Below, piece by piece: positions 18,430 through 27,779 of a stretch of DNA of 45,824 nucleotides. The notes below the pieces were generated by a model, which worked only from the letters and a program-made list of their open reading frames with translations, was not told where the DNA came from and made no database searches. Numbering within the stretch: the stretch's first letter is position 1; the number at the start of each line of letters is the position of its first letter. Origin of the DNA: a virus; the IMG/VR virus record IMGVR_UViG_3300025168_000157, positions 1 through 45,824 of that record. One strand, 5' to 3'. The position numbers and the translations under genes were made by a program.

Positions 18430-18801
18430 TCAAAACACTTGATGCTTACGATAGAGTTTGTCGCTTCTGCCCGGTCTTACTACTCCGTAAGCAATAGCAT
18501 CTTCCCCACCATTAAAGTTATTTTCTGTGTTTTGAGGGGTATATGTAACACCCTTACGAATCTCATCTGTATTGATGTGATTGCCTAATGCTTTAACAAG
18601 CGAATCATGTAAAACCAAATCTTCTGAAAGAGCTTTAAGTGCATTTGTAGCAGCTTCAAGATGTTTAGCCACATCATCACGATTATTCAAATCAATTGCT
18701 TTCTGCATGGCCTCAACAGAAGCAACGCATCTGCGAGCCATAGGGTCCATTTTCTTAAGGTCAAATAGTGCTTCGCCCATAACTATCAACCCATCTACCA
18801 T
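18430..18801 (-). CDS. small helical protein next to portal
   Basis: The 123-residue product is helical (RCVASVEAMQKAIDL, DDVAKHLEAATNALKALSED), then basic towards the C-terminus (RPGRSDKLYRKHQVF). ATG codons at 18801 and 18780 are both possible starts; neither has a strong ribosome site. A regular four-helix arrangement is likely. Position directly after portal suggests a connector or head-assembly helper, unproven. Confidence 0.65.
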   Translation of the reverse strand: MVDGLIVMGEALFDLKKMDPMARRCVASVEAMQKAIDLNNRDDVAKHLEAATNALKALSEDLVLHDSLVKALGNHINTDEIRKGVTYTPQNTENNFNGGEDAIAYGVVRPGRSDKLYRKHQVF

Positions 18802-18819
18802 ATACCATCATATTCAAGG

Positions 18820-20595
18820 TTATTCATCAGACTGACCTCTTTGGCCGTCTATGTTCAATCTTTTCAATTTAGCATCTGCTAATTTTTCAGACGATGTTTT
18901 ATCTGTATCTTTGTTACCTTTAGATGAAATTGGTGAACCTTCATTGTGAATTACACGTTCATTCTTTTTGGTTTGACCGCCTCTTGTTTGAGCTATTCCG
19001 CCTTCTCTAAGTGGTCTAATAGATGAACCTCTTGTTGATACCATAGCCGAAGCGTCTGGAACACTACCATGAACTGAATCAGTTACATCTCTTTTGAATA
19101 CTTCAAACTCACCCATTTTCTGAACAGGAGCTTGCCCCCCGCCTTGTTCTTGAGCCATAGCAGCTTCTTGAGCAGCTACTTCTTCTTCATTTGGTTCTGA
19201 ATAATCAAACTTAAGATATACATCGTCTATGTCATCTCTTAACTTAGCATTGAATCCAGCTTGTTTCATCTGCATCATGTTACGGATAGCCATTTCATCT
19301 CTTCGTAGTTGCATAATTTCATCCTCTTCTTCATGAGGGGTCAATGTTATCTCCCACTCATCTATTCCAAATGCGTCAAGCAAAGCAGGGAATAGAAGTC
19401 TGTTGTATATAGACTGAGAAAAAGATACAGACCTATTACTTACTACAATTTGCATACCTTCATTGTTTAATCCGCCACCAGATACGTCATTCATAAATAC
19501 ATTTGATACACCATAGAATGCAGATATTCTTTGGCGAATATCATCTTTGATAGGTATATACTGTAATTCCTCAAGAGTATCCATCATTCTAACATATTCT
19601 AAACCACCTCTTCCCGATTCAGTTTCAACACCAATTGTAGGTATGTAATTTGGATCACGTTCAAGATGCTCTTGAATATTACGAGCTGTTCTTTCAACAG
19701 TTTCCATATTAGATGATTTGATTACCATAACACCTCTTGGCATTCTTCTCTTTTGATAAGCTGAATAAACATAATTATCCATAGCTATGAGAGTATTTAC
19801 TTGTCGCCACATAGTAGCTACAGGGCTTCGACCATACAATTTAGATGGCGACCATTTGCTAATATGTATTACTTCACCCTCAGTATAGACTTGACCAGAG
19901 CCTACACCTGCAAGATTCATGTAATGAATAGGAACAACGGGCATACCAGTTGTAGGGCAAAGAGCAGAAGCATCTGTTGTTCTATATGCTCTATCCACTA
20001 AGCTAGTATATTGTGAACCGCCTCTAACCCCTCTTTTGTCAGAAAGTATCCTCATAAATATAGGGTCAGCTCTTGAAATCTCTTTTATTCTAAAGAAAGT
20101 AGGTGATTTAGTTTGAGGGTCAATGAAATATTCTTTTGTGACAATTAAATATGCGTCATCAACAATATTCAAATCCATTTCCAATTCTCTTAGAACGTCT
20201 ATAAATGTCTGACCCATACCATTTACATTACTGAATATTGCATCAGCGTATTCAATTTGACTCCTATCTGCCTTTCTAACTTCCCCGCCTGTTTCAGGAT
20301 CCATTTCGTATTCTTGATTGAAGCGTTGGTCAGTATCTACGCTTTTAACTACAAACTTAGGCTTCCAACCCCACCCTTTTCTAAAAGTTTCAACACAAAG
20401 ATGATTCAATATAGATCTTAAAACCATACATTCGTATGATGCAGCATACAAAGCAGGTATTGTGATACCTTGTAATAATGCAGGTTCTTGAATCCCTGAT
20501 GTGAATAAAGGCATAGAAGGAATAGGCGTTGTATGCCTTTCCATATCTAAACCAACAGCAGAAAATATTCGGTCCATGCGTTTCTTATCAACCAC
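18820..20595 (-). CDS. portal protein
   Basis: The 591-residue product has the portal hallmark GEVIHISKWSPSKLYGRSPV followed by a long helix (TMWRQVNTLIAMDNYVYSA), and then the RISAFYGVSNVFM and GMQIVVSNRSVSFSQSIYNR segments that build the crown and stem. It would form the dodecameric DNA channel and join to the terminase encoded two genes upstream. The GTG start is chosen because a GAGGTGA site sits 6 nt upstream and the start overlaps the preceding stop as GTGGTTGA. The last 100 residues are hydrophilic and disordered with a Lys-rich end. Confidence 0.85.
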   Translation of the reverse strand: MVDKKRMDRIFSAVGLDMERHTTPIPSMPLFTSGIQEPALLQGITIPALYAASYECMVLRSILNHLCVETFRKGWGWKPKFVVKSVDTDQRFNQEYEMDPETGGEVRKADRSQIEYADAIFSNVNGMGQTFIDVLRELEMDLNIVDDAYLIVTKEYFIDPQTKSPTFFRIKEISRADPIFMRILSDKRGVRGGSQYTSLVDRAYRTTDASALCPTTGMPVVPIHYMNLAGVGSGQVYTEGEVIHISKWSPSKLYGRSPVATMWRQVNTLIAMDNYVYSAYQKRRMPRGVMVIKSSNMETVERTARNIQEHLERDPNYIPTIGVETESGRGGLEYVRMMDTLEELQYIPIKDDIRQRISAFYGVSNVFMNDVSGGGLNNEGMQIVVSNRSVSFSQSIYNRLLFPALLDAFGIDEWEITLTPHEEEDEIMQLRRDEMAIRNMMQMKQAGFNAKLRDDIDDVYLKFDYSEPNEEEVAAQEAAMAQEQGGGQAPVQKMGEFEVFKRDVTDSVHGSVPDASAMVSTRGSSIRPLREGGIAQTRGGQTKKNERVIHNEGSPISSKGNKDTDKTSSEKLADAKLKRLNIDGQRGQSDE

Positions 20596-21931
20596 TCTTC
20601 ATCACCTCTTGTTTCATCAAATCAAAATTGCTAACAGATAACCTTTTACTTTTCAAAAATGCAACTTGCTTTTTCTTGTCAAGTGAATCGTGTATCATTA
20701 CCATCAACGCATTCTTATCTCTTCTGAGAGCCTTCTCTAACAAAAATGCTTCGTGATTATCGGCCATAATATAAGGCAAAGCCATATCTAACGCTTTAAG
20801 CACACCCTTTTCTCCTTCTATTGTAAGACCACCTGCTGTGGGTTTAACACAATCAACCCCCATTTCTTTATTCAATGCTGTAGCATACCAAGGTGCAGTA
20901 GGGGCTTTGAAGTTTAATTCAATACGAGGAATAGATCTTATATCAAACTTAATCGTAGAACCTGTTTCAATTAAACCAGCTAAGAAACGGTGTGCATCTT
21001 TCAAAATTACATCTCGTCTTTTAATATCATAAAACAACCCTCTTCCTATTGATTTACTAACAACTCCTACCGATACAATATCATAAAGAAAACCATGTGA
21101 TTTGATTAAAGAAGAAATCTCAGCCGGACTAGCTCGAACACCATTAAACTTCAAAGTATGAGCATTCAAAGCACCTTTTCTTAATAACAAATCAGAACAT
21201 TGTGAAAGAATGTTTCTTTCTCTTGCAGATATTCTTTGGTCTGCATCAACAACAGATTTCCAAACATTGTATGATTCGTTTCTAGCTTGTGATGTATTTG
21301 CTGATTCCCACATTTTTACAAACCTTCTGAAAGGAATACCTAATCTTTCAGAATATCTATTCAAACGATCATAATCTATATCAGTTAATGGTAATTGCTT
21401 AACTAACTGCGGTGAAACACCCGGAAATGATGACAATATTGCTTTCCTTTCTGCAATAAGAAGGGGATAAAGTGCATCTAAAGCTTCTAACTCTTGTTTT
21501 TGAATTAATAAAGATGCCATTTCCGAACCCGTCATTCCAAAATTATCTAAGAACCAATTTTTGTCAAGAGATAATTGTATATTTGGGTCAGTAGGTAAGC
21601 CTTCTTTAGTAGGCGCAGACACTTCACCATCCACATCAGATGTAGGAGATGAGCTTTCAGGACTATCCATACCTTCTATCTCCGCACCCTGCCCCTCTTG
21701 AGTCTTAGCCTTGTTAGCCTTGTCAGCATCCACCTTTTGCGATGCTGTTAGAGCTTGCGTTGCTTCTGAAACTTTAGTTTGTAATGCTTGAGTAGCTTCA
21801 GAACCAACGGCTGCACCGAACCCTGTTGCTGCAGCTAAACCTGCTGCGGCCAAAGGATTTTTGCGAATGTCAAGAGAATCTGCAAGAGTTTCAACACCTG
21901 TCAAACTTTTGATATAACGTCTATCAAGCAT
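20588..21931 (-). CDS. unknown virion-cluster protein between terminase and portal
   Basis: The product has 447 residues from the ATG at 21931, chosen because it overlaps the terminase stop as ATGCTTGA. Residues 20-50 form a small-residue hydrophobic stretch (AAAGLAAATGFGAAVG), next an Ala/Gln/Lys-rich coiled segment and an acidic linker. From residue 130 on, the chain is helical with basic patches (LLRKGALNAHTLKFNGVRAS, KKKQVAFLKSKRLS). The hydrophobic stretch could insert in a membrane, as ejection or pilot proteins do, but it is rich in small residues and may equally be a linker. Not recognised. Confidence 0.65.
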   Translation of the reverse strand: MLDRRYIKSLTGVETLADSLDIRKNPLAAAGLAAATGFGAAVGSEATQALQTKVSEATQALTASQKVDADKANKAKTQEGQGAEIEGMDSPESSSPTSDVDGEVSAPTKEGLPTDPNIQLSLDKNWFLDNFGMTGSEMASLLIQKQELEALDALYPLLIAERKAILSSFPGVSPQLVKQLPLTDIDYDRLNRYSERLGIPFRRFVKMWESANTSQARNESYNVWKSVVDADQRISARERNILSQCSDLLLRKGALNAHTLKFNGVRASPAEISSLIKSHGFLYDIVSVGVVSKSIGRGLFYDIKRRDVILKDAHRFLAGLIETGSTIKFDIRSIPRIELNFKAPTAPWYATALNKEMGVDCVKPTAGGLTIEGEKGVLKALDMALPYIMADNHEAFLLEKALRRDKNALMVMIHDSLDKKKQVAFLKSKRLSVSNFDLMKQEVMKSG

Positions 21932-23339
21932 CTTGCCACCCCAATCTTCTTTGCCAAGTAGCACCATCAAGAATTACAATATTTTCTCTATATTCCTTAG
22001 TAGCCTGAACTGAAAGAGCTAATGCTATAACCATATCGTCATGAGCCCCTAAACTCGCCATCTTACCATTATCAAGCATAGTAAAATATGATAATTCAGT
22101 CAATAAAGCATTCATGTGCCTTCGAGTAGCACCTTCATCCTTGTATGGAATAAGTAAATGCCGTTGTTCAAAGTGCAATTGTAATGTATGAATAAGTGCT
22201 TCCTTTTTCATCCTACTCATGTTGAAAGGTTTGATTGGTAAATCGCTAATTTCTTGAAGAACTTGATTAAATGCCATAGCAAAATTGTTAGTTTCAAGCT
22301 CTATTATAACAGGATTAAATCGGGTATTCAATTCAATTATTTTGTCTATTTGCTGATTAAAATCCATATTTTTCTCATGATGAACATGAACTACTCTTTT
22401 GTGCCTATTTTCATCCATACCTATTACAATCATACAAGTGTAGTCAGCCCTTCTATCTGCGCTGATTGCCGGATCCCAACCAATATAATAATTCAAAGCT
22501 TCATCCGGTTCAGGATAGTATGACAAAGCCAAAGTGTCATCTTTTACTCTCTCTAATGTTTCTTCGGGGAATAAGCTTGACTCACTAGCTATCGGTTTGC
22601 ATAAGTATTCTCTTGTAAAAGCAATAGAAGTCATTTCACCTTTACGAGCATTCAAAGCATCAAGATTCCACCTTTCAGGCCATAGTGGTTCACCTGAAGC
22701 TTCGTTGATTGCAGGGTATTCTCTAACACAATAACCGTCTAAACTCTTTAACTCAGAATACAAATCAGTATAGGAGAAAGGCGTTCCGACAATGCACATT
22801 TGAGCAGTATGGTGAAGAACAGGAAGAAGTGCAGTATAGAACCATGTAGCTATGGACTTTAGTTGTGTTTGAGCTTCACTTGATAGAATATCGTCAAGAA
22901 CTACTATGTCAGGGTGAGCCCCACGAACCGCCTTACCGATAGACATAGCACGAATAGATGACCTGTTAGTGAACTTGAATAACTGCTTAGCCCAACCTCT
23001 TTTGGGCTTTAGATGTGCAAGAGCTGGTGTTGTAACTATTAGCTCATCCATTTTAGCCATGTGGTCAATAGACTGATGCTGACTGTGGCTAAAGAATAGA
23101 ACCTCAGTATTAGAGTTGTAAGCCATTTTCCATAACAAATAGCATCTAAAGAATACAGATTTACCATGATCACGGCTTGCTATAACGCATATCTTACTGT
23201 TATTCTCGGCATTCTCATACCATTCTTTGTGAAAGTTTGCGAGCTGAAATCCACATATATCTTCAAAGAAGTATTGGAAGTCACGCCTTCCCATTTCAAA
23301 ATCAACCTTACTGGCTAATCTTTGAACGGCATCACTCAT
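21924..23339 (-). CDS. terL: terminase large subunit
   Basis: The 471-residue product has an N-terminal ATPase with Walker A ASRDHGKS (residues 54-61) and Walker B DIVVLDD (144-150, after GKAVRGAHP), and the coupling-type motif CIVGTPFSYTD. It also has the typical LWPERW peptide. The C-terminal RNase H-type nuclease shows acidic residues in YIGWDPAISADRRADYTC (Asp289), VIIELETNNF and GAHDDMVIALALS. It cuts and pumps viral DNA into the prohead through the portal. The start overlaps the upstream stop by ATGA. It is complete and has all key residues. Confidence 0.92.
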   Translation of the reverse strand: MSDAVQRLASKVDFEMGRRDFQYFFEDICGFQLANFHKEWYENAENNSKICVIASRDHGKSVFFRCYLLWKMAYNSNTEVLFFSHSQHQSIDHMAKMDELIVTTPALAHLKPKRGWAKQLFKFTNRSSIRAMSIGKAVRGAHPDIVVLDDILSSEAQTQLKSIATWFYTALLPVLHHTAQMCIVGTPFSYTDLYSELKSLDGYCVREYPAINEASGEPLWPERWNLDALNARKGEMTSIAFTREYLCKPIASESSLFPEETLERVKDDTLALSYYPEPDEALNYYIGWDPAISADRRADYTCMIVIGMDENRHKRVVHVHHEKNMDFNQQIDKIIELNTRFNPVIIELETNNFAMAFNQVLQEISDLPIKPFNMSRMKKEALIHTLQLHFEQRHLLIPYKDEGATRRHMNALLTELSYFTMLDNGKMASLGAHDDMVIALALSVQATKEYRENIVILDGATWQRRLGWQDA

Positions 23340-23917
23340 TGAGAATCACCTCTGCAACTATCACATACGCCATCAGGGTGTCCTTCATAATTACCTTGAT
23401 GTTTTGCATTGACGGCTTCCCAAAACGCATCTACTCTTTCATCTGGTTCAGTATCAGGATGCACTTCATAATGACCGACTATGTTATCCCAAAGATTGAA
23501 ACATTGGTCGCATAAAACATAGGCTGAACCATCTCCGCCCATTACTCCATCGCCCCCTCTCTTGTTGCATATCTGACACAAAAAAGGGTTATCGCAATCT
23601 TCGCTTTGACATTGATTAGAACCTAGATTGTAACTATCAGTCGAACAACGCTCACATACACCACCATCGGGTGAAAATCTGTCGCAAACATCAACCGCAC
23701 ATTCAGAAATATCTTCTGTCATTTCTCCTGTTTCTTTATTCTCAGACCAGCTTATTGGCTTCTCCATGTCAGCGTCAAAAACTTTTGTTCCCGGTATGCC
23801 AAAAAAAGTAGGCGGGTTTTCTTGGTATTCTCTAACTTTATCTCCCCAATCTCGAAGCTTTTCAGGATCGTCAGAAAACTTAACTATATTCCAAGCCTTT
23901 TCAAAACTTTCACTCAC
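23336..23917 (-). CDS. tagged Cys-rich zinc-binding protein
   Basis: The GTG at 23917 is chosen as start because it overlaps the upstream stop as GTGAGTGA and puts the FEKAWNIVK tag at residue 5, as in the other tagged genes. An upstream ATG at 23983 would overlap by 74 nt. The 193-residue product has at least twelve cysteines in CxxC-type pairs from residue 80 on (CERC, CQSEDC, CQICNKRG, CDQC, CDSC), suggesting several zinc sites. It is directly upstream of the terminase gene. Function unknown. Confidence 0.7.
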   Translation of the reverse strand: MSESFEKAWNIVKFSDDPEKLRDWGDKVREYQENPPTFFGIPGTKVFDADMEKPISWSENKETGEMTEDISECAVDVCDRFSPDGGVCERCSTDSYNLGSNQCQSEDCDNPFLCQICNKRGGDGVMGGDGSAYVLCDQCFNLWDNIVGHYEVHPDTEPDERVDAFWEAVNAKHQGNYEGHPDGVCDSCRGDSQ

Positions 23918-24815
23918 TATCCCACCCCGCAGGTAGCAAGCTCGTATCCCCTTTTGGAGCTTCGCCATCTTTATTGAATGCACTTGAAGGCAACAAACTC
24001 ATATCATCACCTCTTCTTGCATCAAAACCTGCGTTTATTAGAGCCTCTTCGGGTGATTCGCCTTTGATTAAATCTGGTTGTAGTGAAATTATGGGTGTGT
24101 TATCATGTGTAACTTCGGGTGGTTGTTCTTCAGATAGAGATGCGAAGCCATCATTGAAGAACGGATTTGCGAATGGATCTTTAACGACAGTCCAGCTATC
24201 CGCTACTTGATGCGGTTCTGAAGCTTGTTTATCTTTTGCTTCCTGTTCCTCTTCATACTTTTGTTGTGAAATTAAAAGCCGTAGTAATTCATGGTCGTTT
24301 TCTAATTCTGAATCATTTGGAGATGGCGGTTTAGGCGCACCCTCAGCCCCGCCTCTAAATCCTGTTCCCGGTATTTCAGCTCTTACGGTTTCAGGCTGTA
24401 TCTCATCATTTGATATTTCTGGTTCTTCATTATGTATCGGTGGTGAAGCAATAACGGAATCCATAGATTCGGGTATGTCTGGCTTTGGCTTATTCATTTG
24501 TTCTAATGCCATTCTATGTTGCCGAACACCAGCTTCTAAACCATCAGGATTTCTAATTAGATTATTGACTATGTATTCGTTTAGAGCTTCTTGTTCTTTT
24601 TGTTTCTGTTTGACCTTTCTTGCGAAATCGCCAAAGAACCCCTTTTCCAATTCTTCATCATTTTCGGTTTTTGGTTTTGGTTTTGGTGGTCCTGTCTTTG
24701 GTAATGGGCTACCACGCTTTCTTCTCTCATCCATCTGATTCCAATCATCAGACGAAGGTAATCTCCACCCTTTAGCTACATCCCAAGCTTGGTCAAATAT
24801 ATCATCTGTAGGCAA
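23910..24815 (-). CDS. tagged acidic disordered protein
   Basis: The start is TTG, supported by a GGAGG site about 9 nt upstream and by the tag FDQAWDVAK at residues 7-15. The stop of the upstream gene is overlapped by 14 nt. The 301 residues are Pro/Glu/Asp/Lys-rich, with a coiled segment (FARKVKQKQKEQEALNEYIV) and long acidic linkers, and look mostly disordered. No catalytic motif is visible. With the next gene it forms a tagged pair between the large virion genes and terminase. Confidence 0.65.
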   Translation of the reverse strand: MPTDDIFDQAWDVAKGWRLPSSDDWNQMDERRKRGSPLPKTGPPKPKPKTENDEELEKGFFGDFARKVKQKQKEQEALNEYIVNNLIRNPDGLEAGVRQHRMALEQMNKPKPDIPESMDSVIASPPIHNEEPEISNDEIQPETVRAEIPGTGFRGGAEGAPKPPSPNDSELENDHELLRLLISQQKYEEEQEAKDKQASEPHQVADSWTVVKDPFANPFFNDGFASLSEEQPPEVTHDNTPIISLQPDLIKGESPEEALINAGFDARRGDDMSLLPSSAFNKDGEAPKGDTSLLPAGWDSE

Positions 24816-25932
24816 GCCGAATCGCCTCCGTGCTACCCCTATCTGTAATTTCTAATCTTGATTTGTGAACGCCATAATAATGTTCGAGAATATCTTCTGA
24901 AGCTTGTATAGCAGATGTATTACCCGCCATCAGCCTTTGTTGTCGGTTCTGCACATTGGCTACATCTTGTCTGCCCTGATTCCTTTTGTATGAGTTATAC
25001 CCTGCACCTAACACATTTGAAATACCACCCGTCAAAACACCAAGATAAGGGTTAGTAGCAAACCCACCCTTTGTATTCGCCCTACCCTTCGCCTCGGTTA
25101 ATGCCGTCTGAGAATCTGTTATTGCTTGGTTTCCAAATGCTCTTTTCGCTTCATCCCCAAGATTATACTGTTGATTCTGAGCAGGTGGATTCTCAGCAGG
25201 TGGATTCTGAGCAGCAGGTTTCGTCATCCCATCTGCTAAGTATTCCTCGTTTGACATCTCTTCTGGATTCGTTCCTGTTCCTGTTGTGGAGGTTAGTGGT
25301 AGCGATGCTTGTGGTATTCCTTGCCCTGCTGACCCTGTACCAGAATTGGTTTGAGTAGCGTTGTACGCATCTACACCTGCACCTACAACATTTCCTACGC
25401 CTTGAGCTAATGTTTTCGCGCCTTGAGCAAAATTACTCATAAAGCTAGTTGTTGAACTACCTGTTTGTGAGCCAGATAGATCTTGACCGCTTCGTATATT
25501 GCCTATTGTTTCTTGAGCTTCCGGTGAAGCTACACCCGGAGCGTTTTGTGTAAGTTTTACTTGAGCTGCATTTTGACCTGCATTTTGACTATCCACTCTC
25601 TGTTGCTGTAAGTTTTTATCTTGCTGACCTACCATATTTGATTGCTGTTCGGGGGTCATACCTGTTCTATCTCTTTGAGCTGCAGCTCGATTACCTGCGT
25701 TGAAAGGATTATTCCCTGCAAGAGCTGTTGTCATCCCATCTCTTACAGCACCAAGAGTGTTTCTTACAGCCCCACCTGATTGAACTCTTGTATTAACAGG
25801 CGATTGCTGACTATACTGACCTGCATTGTAGTTTTCTAACAGTCCTTTGTCAATACTAAAATTATTTTGAAGTTGGTAAGATACTGATTGTTCTTGCTCA
25901 TGCAAACGAGCTTTGAGGATTAAATCATTCAT
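24802..25932 (-). CDS. Gln/Asn/Gly-rich virion protein
   Basis: The 376-residue product is low complexity, rich in Gln, Asn, Gly, Ala and Ser. It contains QNPPAENPPAQNQQYNLGDE and a glycine/alanine hydrophobic stretch near residue 175 (LAQGVGNVVGAGVDAYNA) that recurs near residue 310 (LTGGISNVLGAGYNSYKR). Such paired amphipathic Gly/Ala segments occur in phage internal or injection proteins. It overlaps the upstream 616-residue gene as ATGA. No family recognised. Confidence 0.6.
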   Translation of the reverse strand: MNDLILKARLHEQEQSVSYQLQNNFSIDKGLLENYNAGQYSQQSPVNTRVQSGGAVRNTLGAVRDGMTTALAGNNPFNAGNRAAAQRDRTGMTPEQQSNMVGQQDKNLQQQRVDSQNAGQNAAQVKLTQNAPGVASPEAQETIGNIRSGQDLSGSQTGSSTTSFMSNFAQGAKTLAQGVGNVVGAGVDAYNATQTNSGTGSAGQGIPQASLPLTSTTGTGTNPEEMSNEEYLADGMTKPAAQNPPAENPPAQNQQYNLGDEAKRAFGNQAITDSQTALTEAKGRANTKGGFATNPYLGVLTGGISNVLGAGYNSYKRNQGRQDVANVQNRQQRLMAGNTSAIQASEDILEHYYGVHKSRLEITDRGSTEAIRLAYR

Positions 25933-27779
25933 GAAAACGCCACCTTTACCATTTGAACCTGCTCATGTTCGATGCCAATTGTTTTAGCAATATTTCGCCA
26001 ATCTCCTTTTGTGAACAATATACTGATTACATCAGCAGTTGGTTTCTGAATATGTGCGCCCATCATAGCAATATCAGTTGGCGAGTTTATATCAAAAGCT
26101 GGAACGTCATATACATCTTCAAGAACTGCCTTAGCAAGCTCTAATTGAACATTTTCAAGGTATTCTTCTATTTGGTTTGCATCTTCTGAACGTAAAATTG
26201 TTCTATTGCCCGCAATACGGCCAAGTATAGTAGCAATTTGATCCATAATACCGCCCCCGCCTTCGCCCTGTGTATTCGCATTCATCAATGGTATATTTGC
26301 ATTCCCGCCATTTATACCGTGTTGATGATTTAAGGTAGGAATTGGTGATGATACTAATGGTGGTGCTGTATTAGCTTCAGGTCTTGATATTGGTGCATCG
26401 GGTAATTCAGGAGCTTCGGGGGGTGGAGCTGTGTGAATTGTTATTGGTTCGGGCGGTAAAGCCATTGGCATTTGTTCTAGCATAGATGTTTGTGAAGGAT
26501 TCAATGCTTCGGCTACATTTGGTGGGGGTGCATCATCATACCATGTAGGAACTGCTGATGTTTGAGTTACATGATGATTAAGAAGAGCTTCTGTAAATCT
26601 GTTTTTGATACTACCCGATTTAGGCATACCGTTTTGTTTTCGGCTTACATCTTCAACAAACTGTGCAGCTTGAGCGTCATCCATGTGATGATGTTCTGCA
26701 AGATAATTCACTACTTTTTGATTTGCGATACCAGAATCTTTGTCAAAGAATGAATGTCTTTGGTTAGATACCATGTTTTTCATCCAAGTTGTGTCTCGGT
26801 GATCGGGATGAATTACAGCACTTGGATTTGTTTGCGGTGCTTGGGTAACTTCAGGGTCTGTTCCTTGAAGCATTTGCATTTCGTGTTCTATATCTTGGTC
26901 AGAAAATGGTTGTTCACCATCGTCTGGTCGTATAACACGGCCATAAGTTGATTCTTGAGCGTGATGGTGATGTCCTGTCATGTGGAACGCTCGACTATCT
27001 TGCATCCACATTTCTTTTGCATGACTAAGAGCAGATGCTCTATCAATTCCTTGCCCTAAAGCATCTTGAAAGTGTTGCCGGACAGCAGTATTCATCTGAA
27101 TTGCTTGATTGTTATCATTAAATGATATTAAATTGCGATTACTCAAATCTTTATGTCCTCGAATATATCTATCGTTTCTTTTAGTTTCTTCTCGACCTGC
27201 CGCTTGTAATGCTTCTTCGTAAGGTCTAGCCCAACCTTCTTCTCTTTTGGTATTAGTGCTTGTTATATGAGTTACTAATTGATTGTTAGAATTGAATGGG
27301 TTGGCATTTTTTGTTCCCGGTATAAGTATATGAGATGGTTCAGCAGAAGCTCCATGCACCCACGGCACATTGACTTGAACTGAACCTGACCTATCTGATT
27401 GAAAAGCCATAGGCATTTGAGCTATTCCTCTACCCATATTGATATTATTCTGTTGTTGAATTGCTGTATTAATTATAGGTGCGCCAGCTTGTATAGCTAA
27501 TTTAGCGGCATTTTGAAAATTAGGATCAGTAGGACCGTTATGTAATACTTCATACACTTCTGAAGGAATTAAAGAGTTTCTAATAGCCATATCAATAGCA
27601 TCAATTTCAACACCTGACATTTCGCTTTCTCTAACATTATGGTGGTCTAACTGCATCAAATCTTGAACTGCTGCACCTTGCCCATTCGCAAACATTTCAA
27701 TAACTTGGTCTAAATCATAGACACCCCACCCTTTTTGGATGAGAAAATAATGAGGGTCAAACATCCATGAACTACTCAT
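25929..27779 (-). CDS. large His/Gln/Pro-rich virion protein
   Basis: The ATG at 27779 is chosen over the in-frame codon at 27833 because it overlaps the previous stop as ATGA, the dominant junction here. The 616-residue product starts SSSWMFDPHYFLIQKGWGVYD. Its middle is rich in His, Asn and Gln (FHMTGHHHHAQES near residue 270), a Pro/Ala-rich linker follows, and the C-terminal 110 residues are a structured domain (NRTILRSEDANQIEEYLENV ... IAKTIGIEHEQVQMVKVAF). It may be an internal or tail-associated protein. The histidine cluster could bind metal. Confidence 0.6.
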   Translation of the reverse strand: MSSSWMFDPHYFLIQKGWGVYDLDQVIEMFANGQGAAVQDLMQLDHHNVRESEMSGVEIDAIDMAIRNSLIPSEVYEVLHNGPTDPNFQNAAKLAIQAGAPIINTAIQQQNNINMGRGIAQMPMAFQSDRSGSVQVNVPWVHGASAEPSHILIPGTKNANPFNSNNQLVTHITSTNTKREEGWARPYEEALQAAGREETKRNDRYIRGHKDLSNRNLISFNDNNQAIQMNTAVRQHFQDALGQGIDRASALSHAKEMWMQDSRAFHMTGHHHHAQESTYGRVIRPDDGEQPFSDQDIEHEMQMLQGTDPEVTQAPQTNPSAVIHPDHRDTTWMKNMVSNQRHSFFDKDSGIANQKVVNYLAEHHHMDDAQAAQFVEDVSRKQNGMPKSGSIKNRFTEALLNHHVTQTSAVPTWYDDAPPPNVAEALNPSQTSMLEQMPMALPPEPITIHTAPPPEAPELPDAPISRPEANTAPPLVSSPIPTLNHQHGINGGNANIPLMNANTQGEGGGGIMDQIATILGRIAGNRTILRSEDANQIEEYLENVQLELAKAVLEDVYDVPAFDINSPTDIAMMGAHIQKPTADVISILFTKGDWRNIAKTIGIEHEQVQMVKVAFS